From assembly GCF_003610015.1 (NCBI RefSeq), contig NZ_AP018933.1, positions 310,001 through 374,000 of the forward strand: a stretch of 64,000 nt of DNA, read 5' to 3'. Numbering within the stretch: the first letter of the stretch is position 1; the number at the start of each line of letters is the position of its first letter. Positions 23,390 to 33,780 of this stretch are shown one piece after another. Origin of the DNA: Zymobacter palmae. Its GTDB lineage: Bacteria > Pseudomonadota > Gammaproteobacteria > Pseudomonadales > Halomonadaceae. The notes beneath the pieces are model-generated. The model ran no database searches. It was given only the letters and a program-made list of their open reading frames with translations, and had not been told where the DNA came from. The translations under genes and the position numbers were made by a program.

Positions 23390-23920
23390 ATGTCCAGGAT
23401 CGCAAAATACCCGGTAACGCTGCCAAGCGGCGTCGAAGCCAAGCTCAACGACCAGGTTCTGACTGTCAAAGGCAGCCAGGGTCAACTTGAGCTGACCATC
23501 CATCCCGACGTTGTCGTGAGCCAGGAAGAAGGCAAACTGACCTTCGCACCGAGCGAAACGGCAAAAAACTGGGCTATGGCTGGTACCACCCGTGCGCTTG
23601 CTAACAACATGGTCATCGGTGTAACCGAAGGGTTCACTCGTACACTGGAAATCACCGGTGTCGGTTACCGTGCACAAGCAAGTGGCAAAACCATCAACCT
23701 CACGCTGGGTTTCTCTCACCCTGTCGAGTATGCACTGCCTGAAGGTGTTACTGCGGAAACTCCGAAGAACACCACGATCGTGCTGAAAAGCGCTGACAAG
23801 CAGCGTCTCGGCCAGGTGGCGGCTGAAATTCGTGCCTTCCGTCCGCCGGAGCCTTATAAAGGCAAAGGTGTACGTTACGGTGACGAGCAAGTCCGTCGTA
23901 AAGAAGCCAAGAAGAAGTAA
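23390..23920 (+). CDS. rplF: 50S ribosomal protein L6
   Basis: 176 residues (177 in E. coli). [20 protein letters not shown], then [20 protein letters not shown] and the C-terminal [21 protein letters not shown]6 lies near the sarcin-ricin loop. Separated by 9 bases from rpsH and rplR, with GGAG just before the ATG. Confidence 0.97.
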   Translation: MSRIAKYPVTLPSGVEAKLNDQVLTVKGSQGQLELTIHPDVVVSQEEGKLTFAPSETAKNWAMAGTTRALANNMVIGVTEGFTRTLEITGVGYRAQASGKTINLTLGFSHPVEYALPEGVTAETPKNTTIVLKSADKQRLGQVAAEIRAFRPPEPYKGKGVRYGDEQVRRKEAKKK

Positions 23921-23929
23921 GGCAGGGTT

Positions 23930-24280
23930 ATGAACGCGAAGAAAGAAAGTCGTCTCCGTCGTGCCCGCCGCGCGCGCGCGAAAATTCGCGAGCTGGGCGT
24001 CGAGCGTCTGTGCGTCAACCGCACCCCGCGCCATATCTATGCGCAGATTATTTCTGCGGACGGTGGGCGTGTTCTCGTCAGCGCTTCGACGCTGGACAAA
24101 TCGCTGCGTGAAGGTGCCACTGGCAACGTCGATGCAGCGACCAAAGTCGGCGCACTGCTGGCCGAGCGTGCCAAGGAAGCAGGTATTTCCCAGGTAGCCT
24201 TTGACCGCTCCGGGTTCAAGTACCACGGTCGAGTCAAGGCGCTGGCTGATGCTGCGCGCGAAGGCGGCCTGAAATTCTAA
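23930..24280 (+). CDS. rplR: 50S ribosomal protein L18
   Basis: 116 residues (117 in E. coli). [40 protein letters not shown], and the C-terminal [21 protein letters not shown]18 binds 5S rRNA with L5. AGGCAGGG precedes the ATG; rpsE follows after 11 bases. Confidence 0.97.
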   Translation: MNAKKESRLRRARRARAKIRELGVERLCVNRTPRHIYAQIISADGGRVLVSASTLDKSLREGATGNVDAATKVGALLAERAKEAGISQVAFDRSGFKYHGRVKALADAAREGGLKF

Positions 24281-24291
24281 AGGGTGACACG

Positions 24292-24795
24292 ATGGCGAAT
24301 AACGAACAGAAAGGCAGCGGTGATCTGCAAGAGAAGTTGGTGCAGATTAACCGCGTCGCCAAAGTGGTCAAAGGTGGCCGTATTTTCGGTTTCACTGCTC
24401 TGACCGTTGTTGGCGATGGCAAAGGGCGCGTCGGCTTTGGCCGCGGCAAGGCACGTGAAGTGCCGGTCGCTATCCAGAAGGCTATGGATCAGGCGCACCG
24501 CAACATGATCAAAGTCGAGCTGAAAGGTAACACGCTGCAGTATCCGGTGCGTGCAAACCACGGGGCGTCCAAGATCTTCATGCAGCCTGCATCCGAAGGT
24601 ACGGGTATCATCGCCGGTGGTGCGATGCGCTCTGTACTGGAGCTGGCAGGTGTTCAGGACGTTCTGGCTAAGTGCTACGGCTCGACCAACCCGGTCAACG
24701 TTGTACGTGCAACCATCAAGGGTCTCGCTTCCATGCGTTCCCCTGAAGATGTTGCTGCCAAACGTGGCCTCTCCGTCGCACAAATCACGGGGTAA
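24292..24795 (+). CDS. rpsE: 30S ribosomal protein S5
   Basis: 167 residues, as in E. coli. [20 protein letters not shown] (the fidelity loop region; no ram- or spectinomycin-type change is obvious), [20 protein letters not shown] and [21 protein letters not shown]5 acts at the mRNA entry site. AAAGGGTGA precedes the ATG. Confidence 0.97.
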   Translation: MANNEQKGSGDLQEKLVQINRVAKVVKGGRIFGFTALTVVGDGKGRVGFGRGKAREVPVAIQKAMDQAHRNMIKVELKGNTLQYPVRANHGASKIFMQPASEGTGIIAGGAMRSVLELAGVQDVLAKCYGSTNPVNVVRATIKGLASMRSPEDVAAKRGLSVAQITG

Positions 24796-24800
24796 CTACG

Positions 24801-24983
24801 ATGTCAGCCAAGATCAAAGTGACTCAAGTTCGCAGTGCCATCGGCACAGGCAAAAAACACCAGGCTACCGTGCGTGGCCTGGGCCTGCGTCGCATCGGCC
24901 ATACGGTTGAACTGGAAGACACCCCGGCCGTTCGCGGCATGATTAACAAGGTTAACTACCTTGTTCGAGTCGAGGGAGAGTAA
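24801..24983 (+). CDS. rpmD: 50S ribosomal protein L30
   Basis: 60 residues (59 in E. coli). [20 protein letters not shown], then [20 protein letters not shown] and [13 protein letters not shown]. Small peripheral 50S protein. It lies 5 bases after rpsE and 3 bases before rplO, so expression is coupled. Confidence 0.97.
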   Translation: MSAKIKVTQVRSAIGTGKKHQATVRGLGLRRIGHTVELEDTPAVRGMINKVNYLVRVEGE

Positions 24984-24986
24984 TCC

Positions 24987-25421
24987 ATGAAACTGAATAC
25001 ATTGCGTCCTGCAGCGGGCGCCAAGCACGCTGAAAAACGCGTTGGCCGTGGTATCGGTTCTGGCCTTGGCAAGACCGGTGGCCGTGGTCACAAAGGTCTG
25101 AAAGCCCGTTCTGGCGGTAGCGTCAAACCGGGTTTCGAAGGTGGTCAGATGCCTTTGCAGCGTCGTCTGCCGAAGTTCGGTTTTACATCTGCAAAATCTT
25201 TGGTCTCTGAAGAGGTTCGCCTCTCCGAACTGGCCAAAGTTAGCGCTGATGTTATCGATCTGGCCGCGCTGAAACAGGCTAACGTGATCAAAGATGACAC
25301 GCGCTTTGCCAAAATTGTTCTCTCTGGTGAGCTGGACAAGGCTGTCACCATTCGTGGCCTCAAAGTCACGAAAGGCGCACGCAGTGCCATTGAAAACGCT
25401 GGCGGCAAGGTAGAGGACTAA
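24987..25421 (+). CDS. rplO: 50S ribosomal protein L15
   Basis: 144 residues, as in E. coli. [20 protein letters not shown], then [20 protein letters not shown] and [18 protein letters not shown]. Late-assembly 50S protein with a long extended arm. The stop is immediately followed by the secY ATG with no spacer, a strong sign of translational coupling. Confidence 0.97.
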   Translation: MKLNTLRPAAGAKHAEKRVGRGIGSGLGKTGGRGHKGLKARSGGSVKPGFEGGQMPLQRRLPKFGFTSAKSLVSEEVRLSELAKVSADVIDLAALKQANVIKDDTRFAKIVLSGELDKAVTIRGLKVTKGARSAIENAGGKVED

Positions 25422-26738
25422 ATGGCTAAGTCAGGAAACGTACCGGCAAGCTCTGGAGGTGGCTTCGCAGAACTGCGTTCTCGCCTTCTCTTCGTGCTGC
25501 TCGCGATCGTGGTGTATCGTATCGGTGCCCATGTTCCGGTGCCCGGTATCGATTCTGGCCAGCTCGCTGTTCTTTTCAATGCCAACGGTGGCACCATCCT
25601 GGGCATGTTTAACATGTTCTCGGGTGGTGCCCTCGAGCGAATGAGTGTATTCGCGCTTGGTATCATGCCGTATATCTCCGCGTCGATCATCATGCAGCTG
25701 ATGACAGTCGTTTCTCCTTCACTTGAGCAGTTGAAGAAAGAAGGCGAAGCTGGCCGGCGCAAGATCACACAATACACGCGTTATGCAACGCTTGTACTCG
25801 CAGTGATTCAAGCTGTCGGCATGTCAGTGGGGTTGGTCGGAGGCGGGGCAGCTCAAGGTAGCGCAACGTTCTATCTTATTACCGTTTCGACATTTGTCGC
25901 AGGTGCCATGTTCTTGATGTGGCTAGGTGAGCAGGTTACCGAAAAAGGGATTGGCAATGGTATTTCGCTGATCATCTTTGCCGGTATCGTTGCAAGCCTG
26001 CCTCAAATCATCAGCAATGCATCTACCGCAGCAAATAATGGCAATAGCAGTGTGAATGGTGCTCTTTCCCTGTTGGGGATGGGTCTCCTAGCACTGATCA
26101 CCGTTGCCTTTGTTGTCTTCATTGAGCGTGGTCAGCGTCGCATTAAAGTGACCTATCCGCGTCGTCAGGTTGGCAACAAAATGTATGCGGGGCAGAACAG
26201 CTACCTGCCTATGAAGGTAAACATGGCCGGGGTTATCCCAGCCATCTTCGCGCAGAGTATCCTGTTGTTCATGGGGTCTGTTGCTCAGTGGCTGAGCAAT
26301 AGCAATCGCTTCCACTGGATGAACACTGTCAGTGAAGCGTTGAAACCTGGCGCCACACTTTATGTGTTGCTCTTTACTGCAGCCGTAGTATTCTTCTGTT
26401 TCTTCTACACCGCTCTTGTGTTCAATCCCAAGGACGTTGCAGACAATCTGAAGAAATCCGGTGCATTTCTGCCAGGTATTCGTCCCGGTGAACAGACTGC
26501 TCGCTATGTCGACAAGGTAATGACCCGTCTGACGCTATTCGGGGCGGCATATATTGCCTTTGTGTCACTGTTGCCCCAGCTGTTGGCAGCTTTGACTGGC
26601 GTATCTGTCCAGCTAGGTGGTACCTCTGTATTGATCGTGGTTGTTGTCGTCATGGACTTCATGTCCCAGGTTCAAGCCCAACTGATGTCCAATCAGTATG
26701 AATCTGTGATGAAGAAGGCCAACCTCAAAGGCCATTGA
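25422..26738 (+). CDS. secY: Protein translocase subunit SecY
   Basis: 438 residues (443 in E. coli). Ten predicted membrane spans; landmarks are the plug region after TM1 ([18 protein letters not shown]), [12 protein letters not shown] in TM2, [14 protein letters not shown], and the cytosolic C5 loop with [20 protein letters not shown] and [18 protein letters not shown] that contacts SecA and ribosomes. Forms the protein-conducting channel with SecE and SecG. The start abuts rplO; the Shine-Dalgarno (GGTAGAGG) lies within rplO. Confidence 0.98.
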   Translation: MAKSGNVPASSGGGFAELRSRLLFVLLAIVVYRIGAHVPVPGIDSGQLAVLFNANGGTILGMFNMFSGGALERMSVFALGIMPYISASIIMQLMTVVSPSLEQLKKEGEAGRRKITQYTRYATLVLAVIQAVGMSVGLVGGGAAQGSATFYLITVSTFVAGAMFLMWLGEQVTEKGIGNGISLIIFAGIVASLPQIISNASTAANNGNSSVNGALSLLGMGLLALITVAFVVFIERGQRRIKVTYPRRQVGNKMYAGQNSYLPMKVNMAGVIPAIFAQSILLFMGSVAQWLSNSNRFHWMNTVSEALKPGATLYVLLFTAAVVFFCFFYTALVFNPKDVADNLKKSGAFLPGIRPGEQTARYVDKVMTRLTLFGAAYIAFVSLLPQLLAALTGVSVQLGGTSVLIVVVVVMDFMSQVQAQLMSNQYESVMKKANLKGH

Positions 26739-26787
26739 TCGCAGCTGCATCATCCGATGATGCGCCACGAGAGAATTGGAGTGAACG

Positions 26788-26901
26788 ATGAAAGTTCGAG
26801 CTTCCGTTAAAAAGATCTGCCGTAACTGCAAGATCATACGGCGTCGTGGTGCAGTACGTGTTATTTGTACTGAACCGCGTCACAAACAGCGTCAAGGCTG
26901 A
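26788..26901 (+). CDS. rpmJ: 50S ribosomal protein L36
   Basis: 37 residues. [20 protein letters not shown] is followed by [17 protein letters not shown]; the zinc ribbon is Cys11, Cys14, Cys27 and His32, so this is the zinc-binding (C-plus) form of 37-38 residues. Last gene of the spc cluster, 49 bases after secY, with TTGGAGTG as Shine-Dalgarno. Confidence 0.95.
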   Translation: MKVRASVKKICRNCKIIRRRGAVRVICTEPRHKQRQG

Positions 26902-26935
26902 TTCCCAGTCTTGCACTGTAAGCAACGTTGGTGCG

Positions 26936-26974
26936 GTATGCCTCTTGTCTCCTTAGTGGGATAAGAGGTATACT
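26936..26974 (+). promoter_or_regulatory. Promoter of the alpha operon inside a long inverted repeat
   Basis: TTGTCT (26945-26950) and TATACT (26969-26974) with an 18-base spacer. The same bases form an inverted repeat, GTATGCCTCTTGTC (26936-26949) and GATAAGAGGTATAC (26960-26973), with two G-U pairs. In RNA this would be a 14-bp hairpin at the end of the spc transcript; a T run follows only 12 bases later. The element may therefore serve as both a 3' hairpin for rpmJ and the promoter for rpsM. Confidence 0.7.
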
Positions 26975-27031
26975 ATTGCGCCTTTTTGTAGATAACCAAT
27001 CGAGCAAGCCGCTCAATTTCGGAGTAAGCTG

Positions 27032-27388
27032 ATGGCCCGTATTGCAGGCGTCAATATCCCGGACAACAAGCATGCGGCGATCTCGCTGACCTATATCTAT
27101 GGTGTCGGCCGTACGCGCGCTCAAGAAATCTGCGCTGCTGCAGAGATCGAACCGACTGCAAAAATCGGTGACCTCTCTGCTGAGCAGATCGATGGATTGC
27201 GTGCAGAAGTAGGCAAGTACACCGTGGAAGGCGACCTTCGTCGTGAGATTACGCTGAACATCAAGCGTCTCATGGATCTGGGTTGCTACCGTGGTCTGCG
27301 CCATCGTCGTGGTCTTCCGCTGCGTGGTCAGCGTACTAAGACCAACGCGCGTACCCGTAAAGGGCCGCGTAAACCGATTCGCAAATAA
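27032..27388 (+). CDS. rpsM: 30S ribosomal protein S13
   Basis: 118 residues, as in E. coli. [40 protein letters not shown] and the basic tail [21 protein letters not shown]13 makes intersubunit bridges B1a/B1b and touches P-site tRNA. First gene of the alpha cluster; GGAG precedes the ATG by 7 bases. Confidence 0.97.
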   Translation: MARIAGVNIPDNKHAAISLTYIYGVGRTRAQEICAAAEIEPTAKIGDLSAEQIDGLRAEVGKYTVEGDLRREITLNIKRLMDLGCYRGLRHRRGLPLRGQRTKTNARTRKGPRKPIRK

Positions 27389-27425
27389 CGCTCATTAGTG
27401 CGTTATACATCAGGATACAACCAAC

Positions 27426-27812
27426 ATGGCTAACCCGCGTAATAACCGTAAAAAGGTTAAAAAGCAGGTAGTGGACGCTGTTGCGCACATCCATGCCTCT
27501 TTTAACAACACGATCGTGACGATCACAGACCGCCAGGGCAATGCTCTGTCTTGGGCAACTGCCGGTGGTTCGGGTTTTCGTGGTTCTCGTAAGAGCACCC
27601 CGTTCGCAGCTCAAGTAGCAAGCGAACGTGCAGCAAATGCTGCAGCCGAGTATGGTGTGAAAAACGTCGACGTTCTGGTCAAGGGTCCTGGCCCGGGCCG
27701 TGAATCTGCTGTGCGTGCTCTTAACGCCGCCGGCTTCCGTGTGCAGAGCATTACTGACGCGACGCCCATTCCTCACAATGGCTGCCGTCCGCCGAAAAAA
27801 CGCCGCGTGTAA
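27426..27812 (+). CDS. rpsK: 30S ribosomal protein S11
   Basis: 128 residues (129 in E. coli). [40 protein letters not shown] and [18 protein letters not shown]. Forms the 30S platform near the mRNA exit with S6/S18/S21. CAGGAT upstream serves as Shine-Dalgarno; 12 bases to rpsD. Confidence 0.97.
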   Translation: MANPRNNRKKVKKQVVDAVAHIHASFNNTIVTITDRQGNALSWATAGGSGFRGSRKSTPFAAQVASERAANAAAEYGVKNVDVLVKGPGPGRESAVRALNAAGFRVQSITDATPIPHNGCRPPKKRRV

Positions 27813-27824
27813 GGAGACAGATTC

Positions 27825-28445
27825 ATGGCACGTTATATCGGACCAAAATGTAAGCTGTCCCGCCGTGAAGGAACGGATCTGTTCCTGAAAAGCGGTGCTA
27901 CAGCGTTTGAGAAAAAGTGCAAGGCCGAGCAGATCCCGGGCCAGCACGGCCAGCGTCGTCAGCGTCTTTCCGACTATGGCACTCAGCTGCGTGAAAAACA
28001 GAAAGTCCGTCGTATGTACGGCGTTCTGGAAAAACAGTTCCGCAACTACTACAAGAAGGCCGCTAGCCATAAAGGCGCTACCGGTGAAGTTCTTCTTCAG
28101 TTGCTGGAAAGCCGCCTGGACAACGTTGTCTACCGCATGGGCTTCGGCTCTACCCGCGCTGAAGCACGTCAGCTGGTAAGCCACAAGGCTATCGCTGTCA
28201 ACGGTCGTACCGTCAACATCGCTTCTTACAAAGTGGTTGCAGGCGACGTGATTACCGTACGTGAACCGGCTAAGAAACAGGAACGCATTCAGAATGCCCT
28301 GTCTCTGGCTGCGAATCGCGGTGATGTTTCCTGGATCGATGTTGATGCCAAGAAGATGGAAGGCACGTTCAAAGCCGCTCCTGAGCGTAGCGACCTGTCC
28401 GCTGACATCAACGAAAACCTGATCGTCGAGCTATACTCGAAATAA
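27825..28445 (+). CDS. rpsD: 30S ribosomal protein S4
   Basis: 206 residues, as in E. coli. [40 protein letters not shown] and the S4 RNA-binding domain [21 protein letters not shown]4 initiates 30S assembly and, in E. coli, represses the alpha operon by binding a pseudoknot around the rpsM start. AAGGAG precedes the ATG. Confidence 0.97.
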   Translation: MARYIGPKCKLSRREGTDLFLKSGATAFEKKCKAEQIPGQHGQRRQRLSDYGTQLREKQKVRRMYGVLEKQFRNYYKKAASHKGATGEVLLQLLESRLDNVVYRMGFGSTRAEARQLVSHKAIAVNGRTVNIASYKVVAGDVITVREPAKKQERIQNALSLAANRGDVSWIDVDAKKMEGTFKAAPERSDLSADINENLIVELYSK

Positions 28446-28506
28446 TCCTTGAACTTCTTGTTTGTAGGGACTTCGAGTATTCGTTTGGCAGCCTAAAGGT
28501 GTTCTT

Positions 28507-29505
28507 ATGCAGCGTTCAGTGACAGAGTTTCTCCGTCCTCGCGATATCAAGGTCGAAGAAGTCAGCGCTAATCACGCACGGATCGTGCTCGAGCCGTTCG
28601 AGCGCGGCTTCGGCCATACCCTGGGGAACGCTCTGCGTCGTATCCTTCTTTCTTCCATGCCGGGCTGCGCTGTAGTCGAGGCTGAAATTGAAGGTGTCGA
28701 GCATGAGTACAGCGCCATTGAAGGCATTCAGGAAGATGTCATTGAGATCCTCCTGAATCTCAAGGACGTGTCCATCAAGATGCATGGACGCGACGATGCT
28801 GAGCTGGCGCTGAACAAGCAGGGTCCTGGTGTCGTGACTGCCGGTGATATCGCCGTAGGTCATGACGTCGAGATCGTCAACCCGGATCATGTCATCGCTC
28901 ACTTGAACGATGGCAGTGCGCTCAATATGAAGCTCCGCGTTATGCGCGGACGTGGCTACGAGCCGGCAGATGTTCGCAAACAGGCGGATGACGAAACCCG
29001 TCCGATCGGTCGTCTCCAGCTGGATGCTACCTTCAGCCCGGTGCGTCGCGTTGCCTATTCCGTTGAGTCTGCGCGTGTCGAGCAGCGTACCGACCTCGAC
29101 AAGCTCGTGATCGATCTGGAAACAGATGGCACTCTGGATCCCGAAGAGGCGATCCGCCGCTCCGCAACGATCCTGCAGGAGCAGCTTGGTGCCTTTGTTG
29201 ATCTGGAAGCCGACAAAGAGCAGGAAGTCGAAGAGGAAGAGGATCAGATCGATCCGATTCTGCTCCGTCCCGTAGATGATCTTGAGTTGACCGTTCGTAG
29301 TGCAAACTGCCTCAAGGCCGAAAATATCTATTACATCGGCGATCTGATTCAGCGCACTGAAGTTGAGCTGTTGAAAACGCCGAACCTGGGTAAAAAATCC
29401 TTGAATGAAATCAAGGACGTCCTTGAAGCACGTGGTCTTGCGCTTGGCACTCGGCTGGATAGCTGGCCGCCTGCAAGCCTCAAAGACGACAAGGCCTCTG
29501 CCTGA
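28507..29505 (+). CDS. rpoA: DNA-directed RNA polymerase subunit alpha
   Basis: 332 residues (329 in E. coli). N-terminal assembly domain with [20 protein letters not shown], an acidic linker near 238-248 (rich in E and D), then the C-terminal DNA- and activator-binding domain with [20 protein letters not shown] and [20 protein letters not shown]. Lies between rpsD and rplQ, as in other gammaproteobacteria. The TAAAGG before the ATG is a reasonable Shine-Dalgarno. Confidence 0.98.
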   Translation: MQRSVTEFLRPRDIKVEEVSANHARIVLEPFERGFGHTLGNALRRILLSSMPGCAVVEAEIEGVEHEYSAIEGIQEDVIEILLNLKDVSIKMHGRDDAELALNKQGPGVVTAGDIAVGHDVEIVNPDHVIAHLNDGSALNMKLRVMRGRGYEPADVRKQADDETRPIGRLQLDATFSPVRRVAYSVESARVEQRTDLDKLVIDLETDGTLDPEEAIRRSATILQEQLGAFVDLEADKEQEVEEEEDQIDPILLRPVDDLELTVRSANCLKAENIYYIGDLIQRTEVELLKTPNLGKKSLNEIKDVLEARGLALGTRLDSWPPASLKDDKASA

Positions 29506-29546
29506 AACGGCTGACTCGAGTCCAAGATTGGTAAGGAATTACAACC

Positions 29547-29930
29547 ATGCGTCATCGTAAGAGTGGTCGTCAGCTCAATCGTAATGCTTCGCACCGCCAC
29601 GCCATGTTCAAAAATATGAGCGTGTCTCTGGTCGAGCACGAAATCATCAAGACTACCCTGCCGAAAGCCAAGGAACTGCGTCGTCATATCGAGCCGCTGA
29701 TCACCCTGGCTAAAAACGACAGCGTTGCAAACCGTCGTCTGGCATTCAGCCGTACGCGTTCTGACGCTGCTGTTGGCAAGCTCTTCTCCGAGCTGGGTAA
29801 ACGTTATGCAAACCGTCCGGGTGGCTACGTTCGCATCCTGAAATGCGGTTTCCGTCGTGGTGACAATGCTCCGATGGCATACGTTGAGCTTGTTGATCGT
29901 CCCGTTGCAGAAGCAGCTGGCGAAGAATAA
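29547..29930 (+). CDS. rplQ: 50S ribosomal protein L17
   Basis: 127 residues, as in E. coli. [40 protein letters not shown] and [20 protein letters not shown]. Sits at the tunnel-exit side of the 50S subunit. Last gene of the 30-kb informational block, closed by the terminator at 29976. Confidence 0.97.
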   Translation: MRHRKSGRQLNRNASHRHAMFKNMSVSLVEHEIIKTTLPKAKELRRHIEPLITLAKNDSVANRRLAFSRTRSDAAVGKLFSELGKRYANRPGGYVRILKCGFRRGDNAPMAYVELVDRPVAEAAGEE

Positions 29931-29975
29931 GCACGATCCGGTAACTGCAGCCTAGTCTGTAGGTATCGTGGAACG

Positions 29976-30007
29976 AAACCGGCTTGCCTTAGGGTGGGCC
30001 GGTTTTT
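29976..30007 (+). terminator. Terminator of the alpha operon
   Basis: AAACCGGC (29976-29983) pairs with GCCGGTTT (29998-30005) across a 14-base loop and runs into T5. It lies 46 bases after the rplQ stop. Confidence 0.8.
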
Positions 30008-30049
30008 CTTTATTCAGCGGTTGTACTGATCGGTTAGGCACTTTTTACT

Positions 30050-30207
30050 CTCACCACCTCACCACCTCACCACCTCACCACCTCACCACCTCACCACCTC
30101 ACCACCTCACCACCTCACCACCTCACCACCTCACCACCTCACCACCTCACCACCTCACCACCTCACCACCTCACCACCTCACCACCTCACCACCTCACCA
30201 CCTCACC
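30050..30207 (+). repeat. Tandem array of the 8-bp unit CTCACCAC, 19.75 copies
   Basis: Nineteen perfect copies of CTCACCAC (30050-30201) plus a final CTCACC (30202-30207), with no interruption. The plus strand of the array contains no G; the minus strand is (GTGGTGAG)n, rich in GG pairs. It lies 43 bases after the rplQ terminator and far from uvrA. An open frame runs through it (His-Leu-Thr-Thr-Ser-Pro-Pro-His repeat), but it has no Shine-Dalgarno or homology and I do not call it a gene. Confidence 0.95.
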
Positions 30208-30585
30208 GCTTGTGTTGAGGACGGCTATTGCCTCTTTTGACCTTTGCCGTGCCCACCACAAAACGTTTCATGCTTTCTCTTACTCTGTGGAGAGGCGGGT
30301 ATGCTTTTGTGCGGATGGCTGAATAAATTCAGGCCAAAGTAGGCCATGCCCTCAAGCAGAGAAGTACGGTGCCGTCATTGGCAGTGAGAGGGAACGCGTG
30401 AATCTGGCTTTAGCGCTTATTCTGAACGTTCATTGCGACCACGTAGCTATTTGTGCAGCTCTTAGCGTAGGTCTATGACAGCTGTCAGAGCCGTCGGTGT
30501 GGCACAAAGGCCATGCCACAAGGCGCCTTGCATAGCAAAGAGGGGCGCTTTGTTTTGCATGGGAAGAGCTACTTTAGAGTGCTAT
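30208..30585. other. Intergenic region without a recognised gene
   Basis: I see no supported open frame on either strand. The only structure is an imperfect hairpin near 30519-30549 (AAGGCGCC with GGGCGCTT, one bulged base) running into TTGTTTT. It could be a plus-strand terminator for an unseen small transcript, but there is no promoter to pair with it. Confidence 0.4.
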
Positions 30586-30623
30586 AAAAAAGCCTCCTAA
30601 TATGTCGAAGCACATTAGGAGGC
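30586..30623 (-). terminator. Terminator of uvrA
   Basis: GCCTCCTAAT (30592-30601) and ATTAGGAGGC (30614-30623) form a perfect 10-bp stem that extends slightly inward. Read on the minus strand it is followed by T6 (A6 at 30586-30591). It lies 77 bases downstream of the uvrA stop. Confidence 0.85.
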
Positions 30624-30699
30624 TAGTCTCAGACACCTGTAACAGCGCCTTGTGTGATGAGAAAGCAAAGGGGGTGGATAAGGCCCGATCTTTCTCTGT

Positions 30700-33540
30700 T
30701 TACGCTTGCTGGGCGCGTTCTAGCAGCGGTTTCAGGAAATGCCCTGTATGAGACTGCGGCGCATTGCTGACGTTCTCTGGCGTGCCTTCTGCAATGATGC
30801 GTCCACCTTTTGAGCCACCTTCGGGGCCGAGGTCGATCAGCCAGTCGGCTGTCTTGATGACGTCGAGGTTGTGCTCAATGACGACGATGCTATTGCCTTG
30901 ATCGCGAAGACGATGAAGTACCGTCAGCAGCTGGCGGATATCTTCGAAATGAAGCCCTGTTGTCGGCTCATCAAGAATGTACAGTGTGCGACCTGTATCG
31001 CGTTTGGCCAGTTCGCGGGCCAGTTTAACGCGTTGGGCTTCACCACCTGATAAGGTCGTGGCGCTTTGTCCGAGGCGGATATAGGAAAGCCCTACGTCCA
31101 TAAGGGTCTGTAGGCGCCGAGCGATAGCCGGTACTGGGCTGAAGAACTCCAGTGCTTCCTCTACGGTCATGTCGAGCACTTCATGGATGTTGTGCTCTTT
31201 GTAGAGGATCTCGAGTGTTTCTCGGTTATAGCGTTTGCCGTGGCAGACATCGCAGGGCACATAGATGTCAGGTAGGAAGTGCATCTCTACCTTGATCATG
31301 CCGTCGCCTTGGCAGGCTTCGCAGCGGCCACCCTTGACGTTGAAGCTGAAACGTCCGGGTTTGTAGCCGCGAGAGCGAGCTTCCTGCGTTCCGGCAAACA
31401 GTTCACGAATTGATGTGAAAATGCCGGTATAGGTCGCCGGATTAGAGCGTGGAGTACGGCCGATCGGGCTTTGGTCGATGTCGATGACCTTATCGAGTAG
31501 CTCCAGACCCTGAATGCTTTTATAGGGCGCTGGCGACAGGCTGGTGGCCTTGTTCAGTTCGCGCGCAGCGATCGGCATTAGGGTTGAATTGACCAGTGTT
31601 GATTTCCCTGAGCCGGAGACACCCGTAACGCACACGAACAGCCCTAGGGGGACGGTCATGTCCACATTGTTGAGGTTGTTGCCGCTGGCACCGCGCAGTA
31701 CCAGCTGGCGCTTAGGATCTGGCTCGTGGCGAATGGTGGGCACTTCAATACGACGAGTACCACTGAGGTATTGGCCCGTCAGCGATTCAGGGTTATGCGC
31801 TATTTCTTCCGGTGTGCCTTGAGCGACGATGCGGCCGCCGTGTACCCCCGCGCCCGGCCCAATATCCAGTACGTAGTCGGCTGCACGGATAGCGTCTTCG
31901 TCGTGTTCGACGACGATGACCGTATTGCCAAGGTCTCGAAGATGCTTGAGCGTATCAAGCAGTCGATCGTTGTCGCGCTGATGCAGCCCGATGGAAGGCT
32001 CGTCAAGGATGTACATGACACCAACTAGACCGGCACCAATCTGGCTGGCCAAGCGAATGCGTTGAGCTTCACCACCCGACAGCGTGTCGGCGCTGCGTTC
32101 TAGGGTCAGGTAGTCGAGGCCGACGTTGACAAGGAACTCTAGACGCGCGCAGATCTCTGTCAGGATGCGTGCGGCGATCTCTCCCTTGCGGCCAGGCAAT
32201 GTCATATTAGAGAAAAGCGCATGTGCATCGCCGATTGGTAGGCGCGAGAGTTCTGGCAGCGTATGCCCGTCGACGTAGACGTGACGGGATTCCTTGCGTA
32301 GGCGGCTGCCGTGGCATTCAGGACAAGGACGCATGGCAATGTAGCGTGCCAGATCTTCGCGTACCGAAGACGATTCCGTATCGCGATAGCGGCGTTCCAT
32401 ATTGGGGATGACGCCTTCGAACGGATGGACACGCTCGACGCGTCGCCCTCGTTCGTTGACGTAGCTGAAGGACAGCTCCTTCAGGCCGCTGCCGTGAAGG
32501 ATCACATCGCGAACGGCGAGTGACAGTTCTTTCCACGGGGTGTCCAGATCGAATCCGTAGTGTTCGGCGACCGTTTCGAGCTGGCTGAAATAGTAGATGC
32601 TGCGGCGGTCCCAGCCCTTGATGACGCCTTCGGAGAGCGACAGTTCGTCGTCGCGGATAAGACGAGCAGGGTCAAAGTACTGATGAACGCCAAGGCCGTC
32701 ACAGCTAGGGCATGCGCCTGCCGGATTGTTGAACGAGAACATGCGCGGTTCGAGTTCTGCGATGGCGTAGCCGCACAGGGGGCATGCGAACTTCGATGAA
32801 AACGTGATGTGGTCTTTGTCATCATCGTCCATGAACTCGAGCATGGCTGAGCCATTAGAGAGCGTCAGTGCCGTTTCGAACGATTCGGCCAAGCGCTGCA
32901 TGAGGTCTGCACGCACTTTGATGCGGTCTACGACGACACTTATGTCATGCTTGCGGTTTTTGTCGAGTGCCGGCACATCGTCAAGCTCCATGACTTGGCC
33001 GTCGACCTGTACGCGCACAAAGCCCTGCGAACGGATTTCCGCCAGCGTCTGCAGATGCTCACCTTTGCGGCCCCTAATGATGGGCGCGATCAGCATGACG
33101 CGGGTGCCTTCAGGCAGCGCCAGCACTTGGTCAACCATCTGAGAGATGGTCTGCGCTTCCAGTTCTATATCATGTTCGGGACAGCGCGGCGTGCCTGCGC
33201 GTGCAAACAGCAGGCGCTGGTAGTCGTAGATTTCCGTGATGGTGCCGACCGTCGAGCGCGGGTTGTGCGAAGTCGATTTCTGTTCGATGGAGATGGCAGG
33301 GGATAGCCCTTCGATGTGATCGACATCGGGCTTTTCCATCATCGACAGGAACTGTCGCGCGTACGTCGAAAGCGATTCGACATAGCGACGTTGGCCTTCG
33401 GCATACAGAGTGTCGAAGGCGAGAGAAGACTTGCCCGAGCCGGAAAGACCGGTCACGACGATCAGCGAGTCGCGCGGCAGGTCGACATCGATGTTCTTCA
33501 AATTGTGCGTGCGCGCACCGCGTACCGATATACGATCCAT
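30700..33540 (-). CDS. uvrA: UvrABC excinuclease subunit A
   Basis: 946 residues (940 in E. coli). Damage-recognition ATPase of nucleotide excision repair. First Walker [12 protein letters not shown] near residue 31, zinc module CPLCGYAI followed by [11 protein letters not shown] signature [14 protein letters not shown], second Walker [12 protein letters not shown], second zinc module [18 protein letters not shown] with [10 protein letters not shown], and a second [14 protein letters not shown]. It starts [17 protein letters not shown]. Divergent from ssb, 240 bases away; no LexA-type operator is recognisable there. In many relatives an MFS transporter gene lies between uvrA and ssb; it is absent here. 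Confidence 0.98.
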   Translation of the reverse strand: MDRISVRGARTHNLKNIDVDLPRDSLIVVTGLSGSGKSSLAFDTLYAEGQRRYVESLSTYARQFLSMMEKPDVDHIEGLSPAISIEQKSTSHNPRSTVGTITEIYDYQRLLFARAGTPRCPEHDIELEAQTISQMVDQVLALPEGTRVMLIAPIIRGRKGEHLQTLAEIRSQGFVRVQVDGQVMELDDVPALDKNRKHDISVVVDRIKVRADLMQRLAESFETALTLSNGSAMLEFMDDDDKDHITFSSKFACPLCGYAIAELEPRMFSFNNPAGACPSCDGLGVHQYFDPARLIRDDELSLSEGVIKGWDRRSIYYFSQLETVAEHYGFDLDTPWKELSLAVRDVILHGSGLKELSFSYVNERGRRVERVHPFEGVIPNMERRYRDTESSSVREDLARYIAMRPCPECHGSRLRKESRHVYVDGHTLPELSRLPIGDAHALFSNMTLPGRKGEIAARILTEICARLEFLVNVGLDYLTLERSADTLSGGEAQRIRLASQIGAGLVGVMYILDEPSIGLHQRDNDRLLDTLKHLRDLGNTVIVVEHDEDAIRAADYVLDIGPGAGVHGGRIVAQGTPEEIAHNPESLTGQYLSGTRRIEVPTIRHEPDPKRQLVLRGASGNNLNNVDMTVPLGLFVCVTGVSGSGKSTLVNSTLMPIAARELNKATSLSPAPYKSIQGLELLDKVIDIDQSPIGRTPRSNPATYTGIFTSIRELFAGTQEARSRGYKPGRFSFNVKGGRCEACQGDGMIKVEMHFLPDIYVPCDVCHGKRYNRETLEILYKEHNIHEVLDMTVEEALEFFSPVPAIARRLQTLMDVGLSYIRLGQSATTLSGGEAQRVKLARELAKRDTGRTLYILDEPTTGLHFEDIRQLLTVLHRLRDQGNSIVVIEHNLDVIKTADWLIDLGPEGGSKGGRIIAEGTPENVSNAPQSHTGHFLKPLLERAQQA

Positions 33541-33780
33541 AGCAGCCTCGAAATGTGATCAAGCGTTTAACTATAGGCAGGAAGACATGTCTGACGCAAA
33601 GCAGCAGCTTCAGAAAAAGGAAGCTGGGTTTGGCATTCATCCAGTAGCGTATCTGGGTTAAAATTGATTCATTCTCGCAGAGCTTCATTGATGAGGCCCT
33701 GACTCATGAACGCGATGGCAAGGCACTCTGCATGTGGCAGGGCGCATCTGCCGTCATTCACCATTCTAGGAGAGGGACTT

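Noticed and set aside
30050..30207. CRISPR array
   Set aside because: The array is one contiguous 8-bp tandem repeat with no spacers, and no cas gene is in the window.
29968..30240. 90-codon open frame running through the 8-bp repeat, encoding a His-Leu-Thr-Thr-Ser-Pro-Pro-His repeat protein
   Set aside because: An 8-bp repeat without stop codons stays open in all frames for its whole length; there is no Shine-Dalgarno and the start lies in the rplQ terminator region.
33541..33780. LexA (SOS) box between uvrA and ssb, expected from E. coli
   Set aside because: I find no CTGT-N8-ACAG palindrome in the spacer; either the operator has diverged or the genes are not LexA-controlled here.
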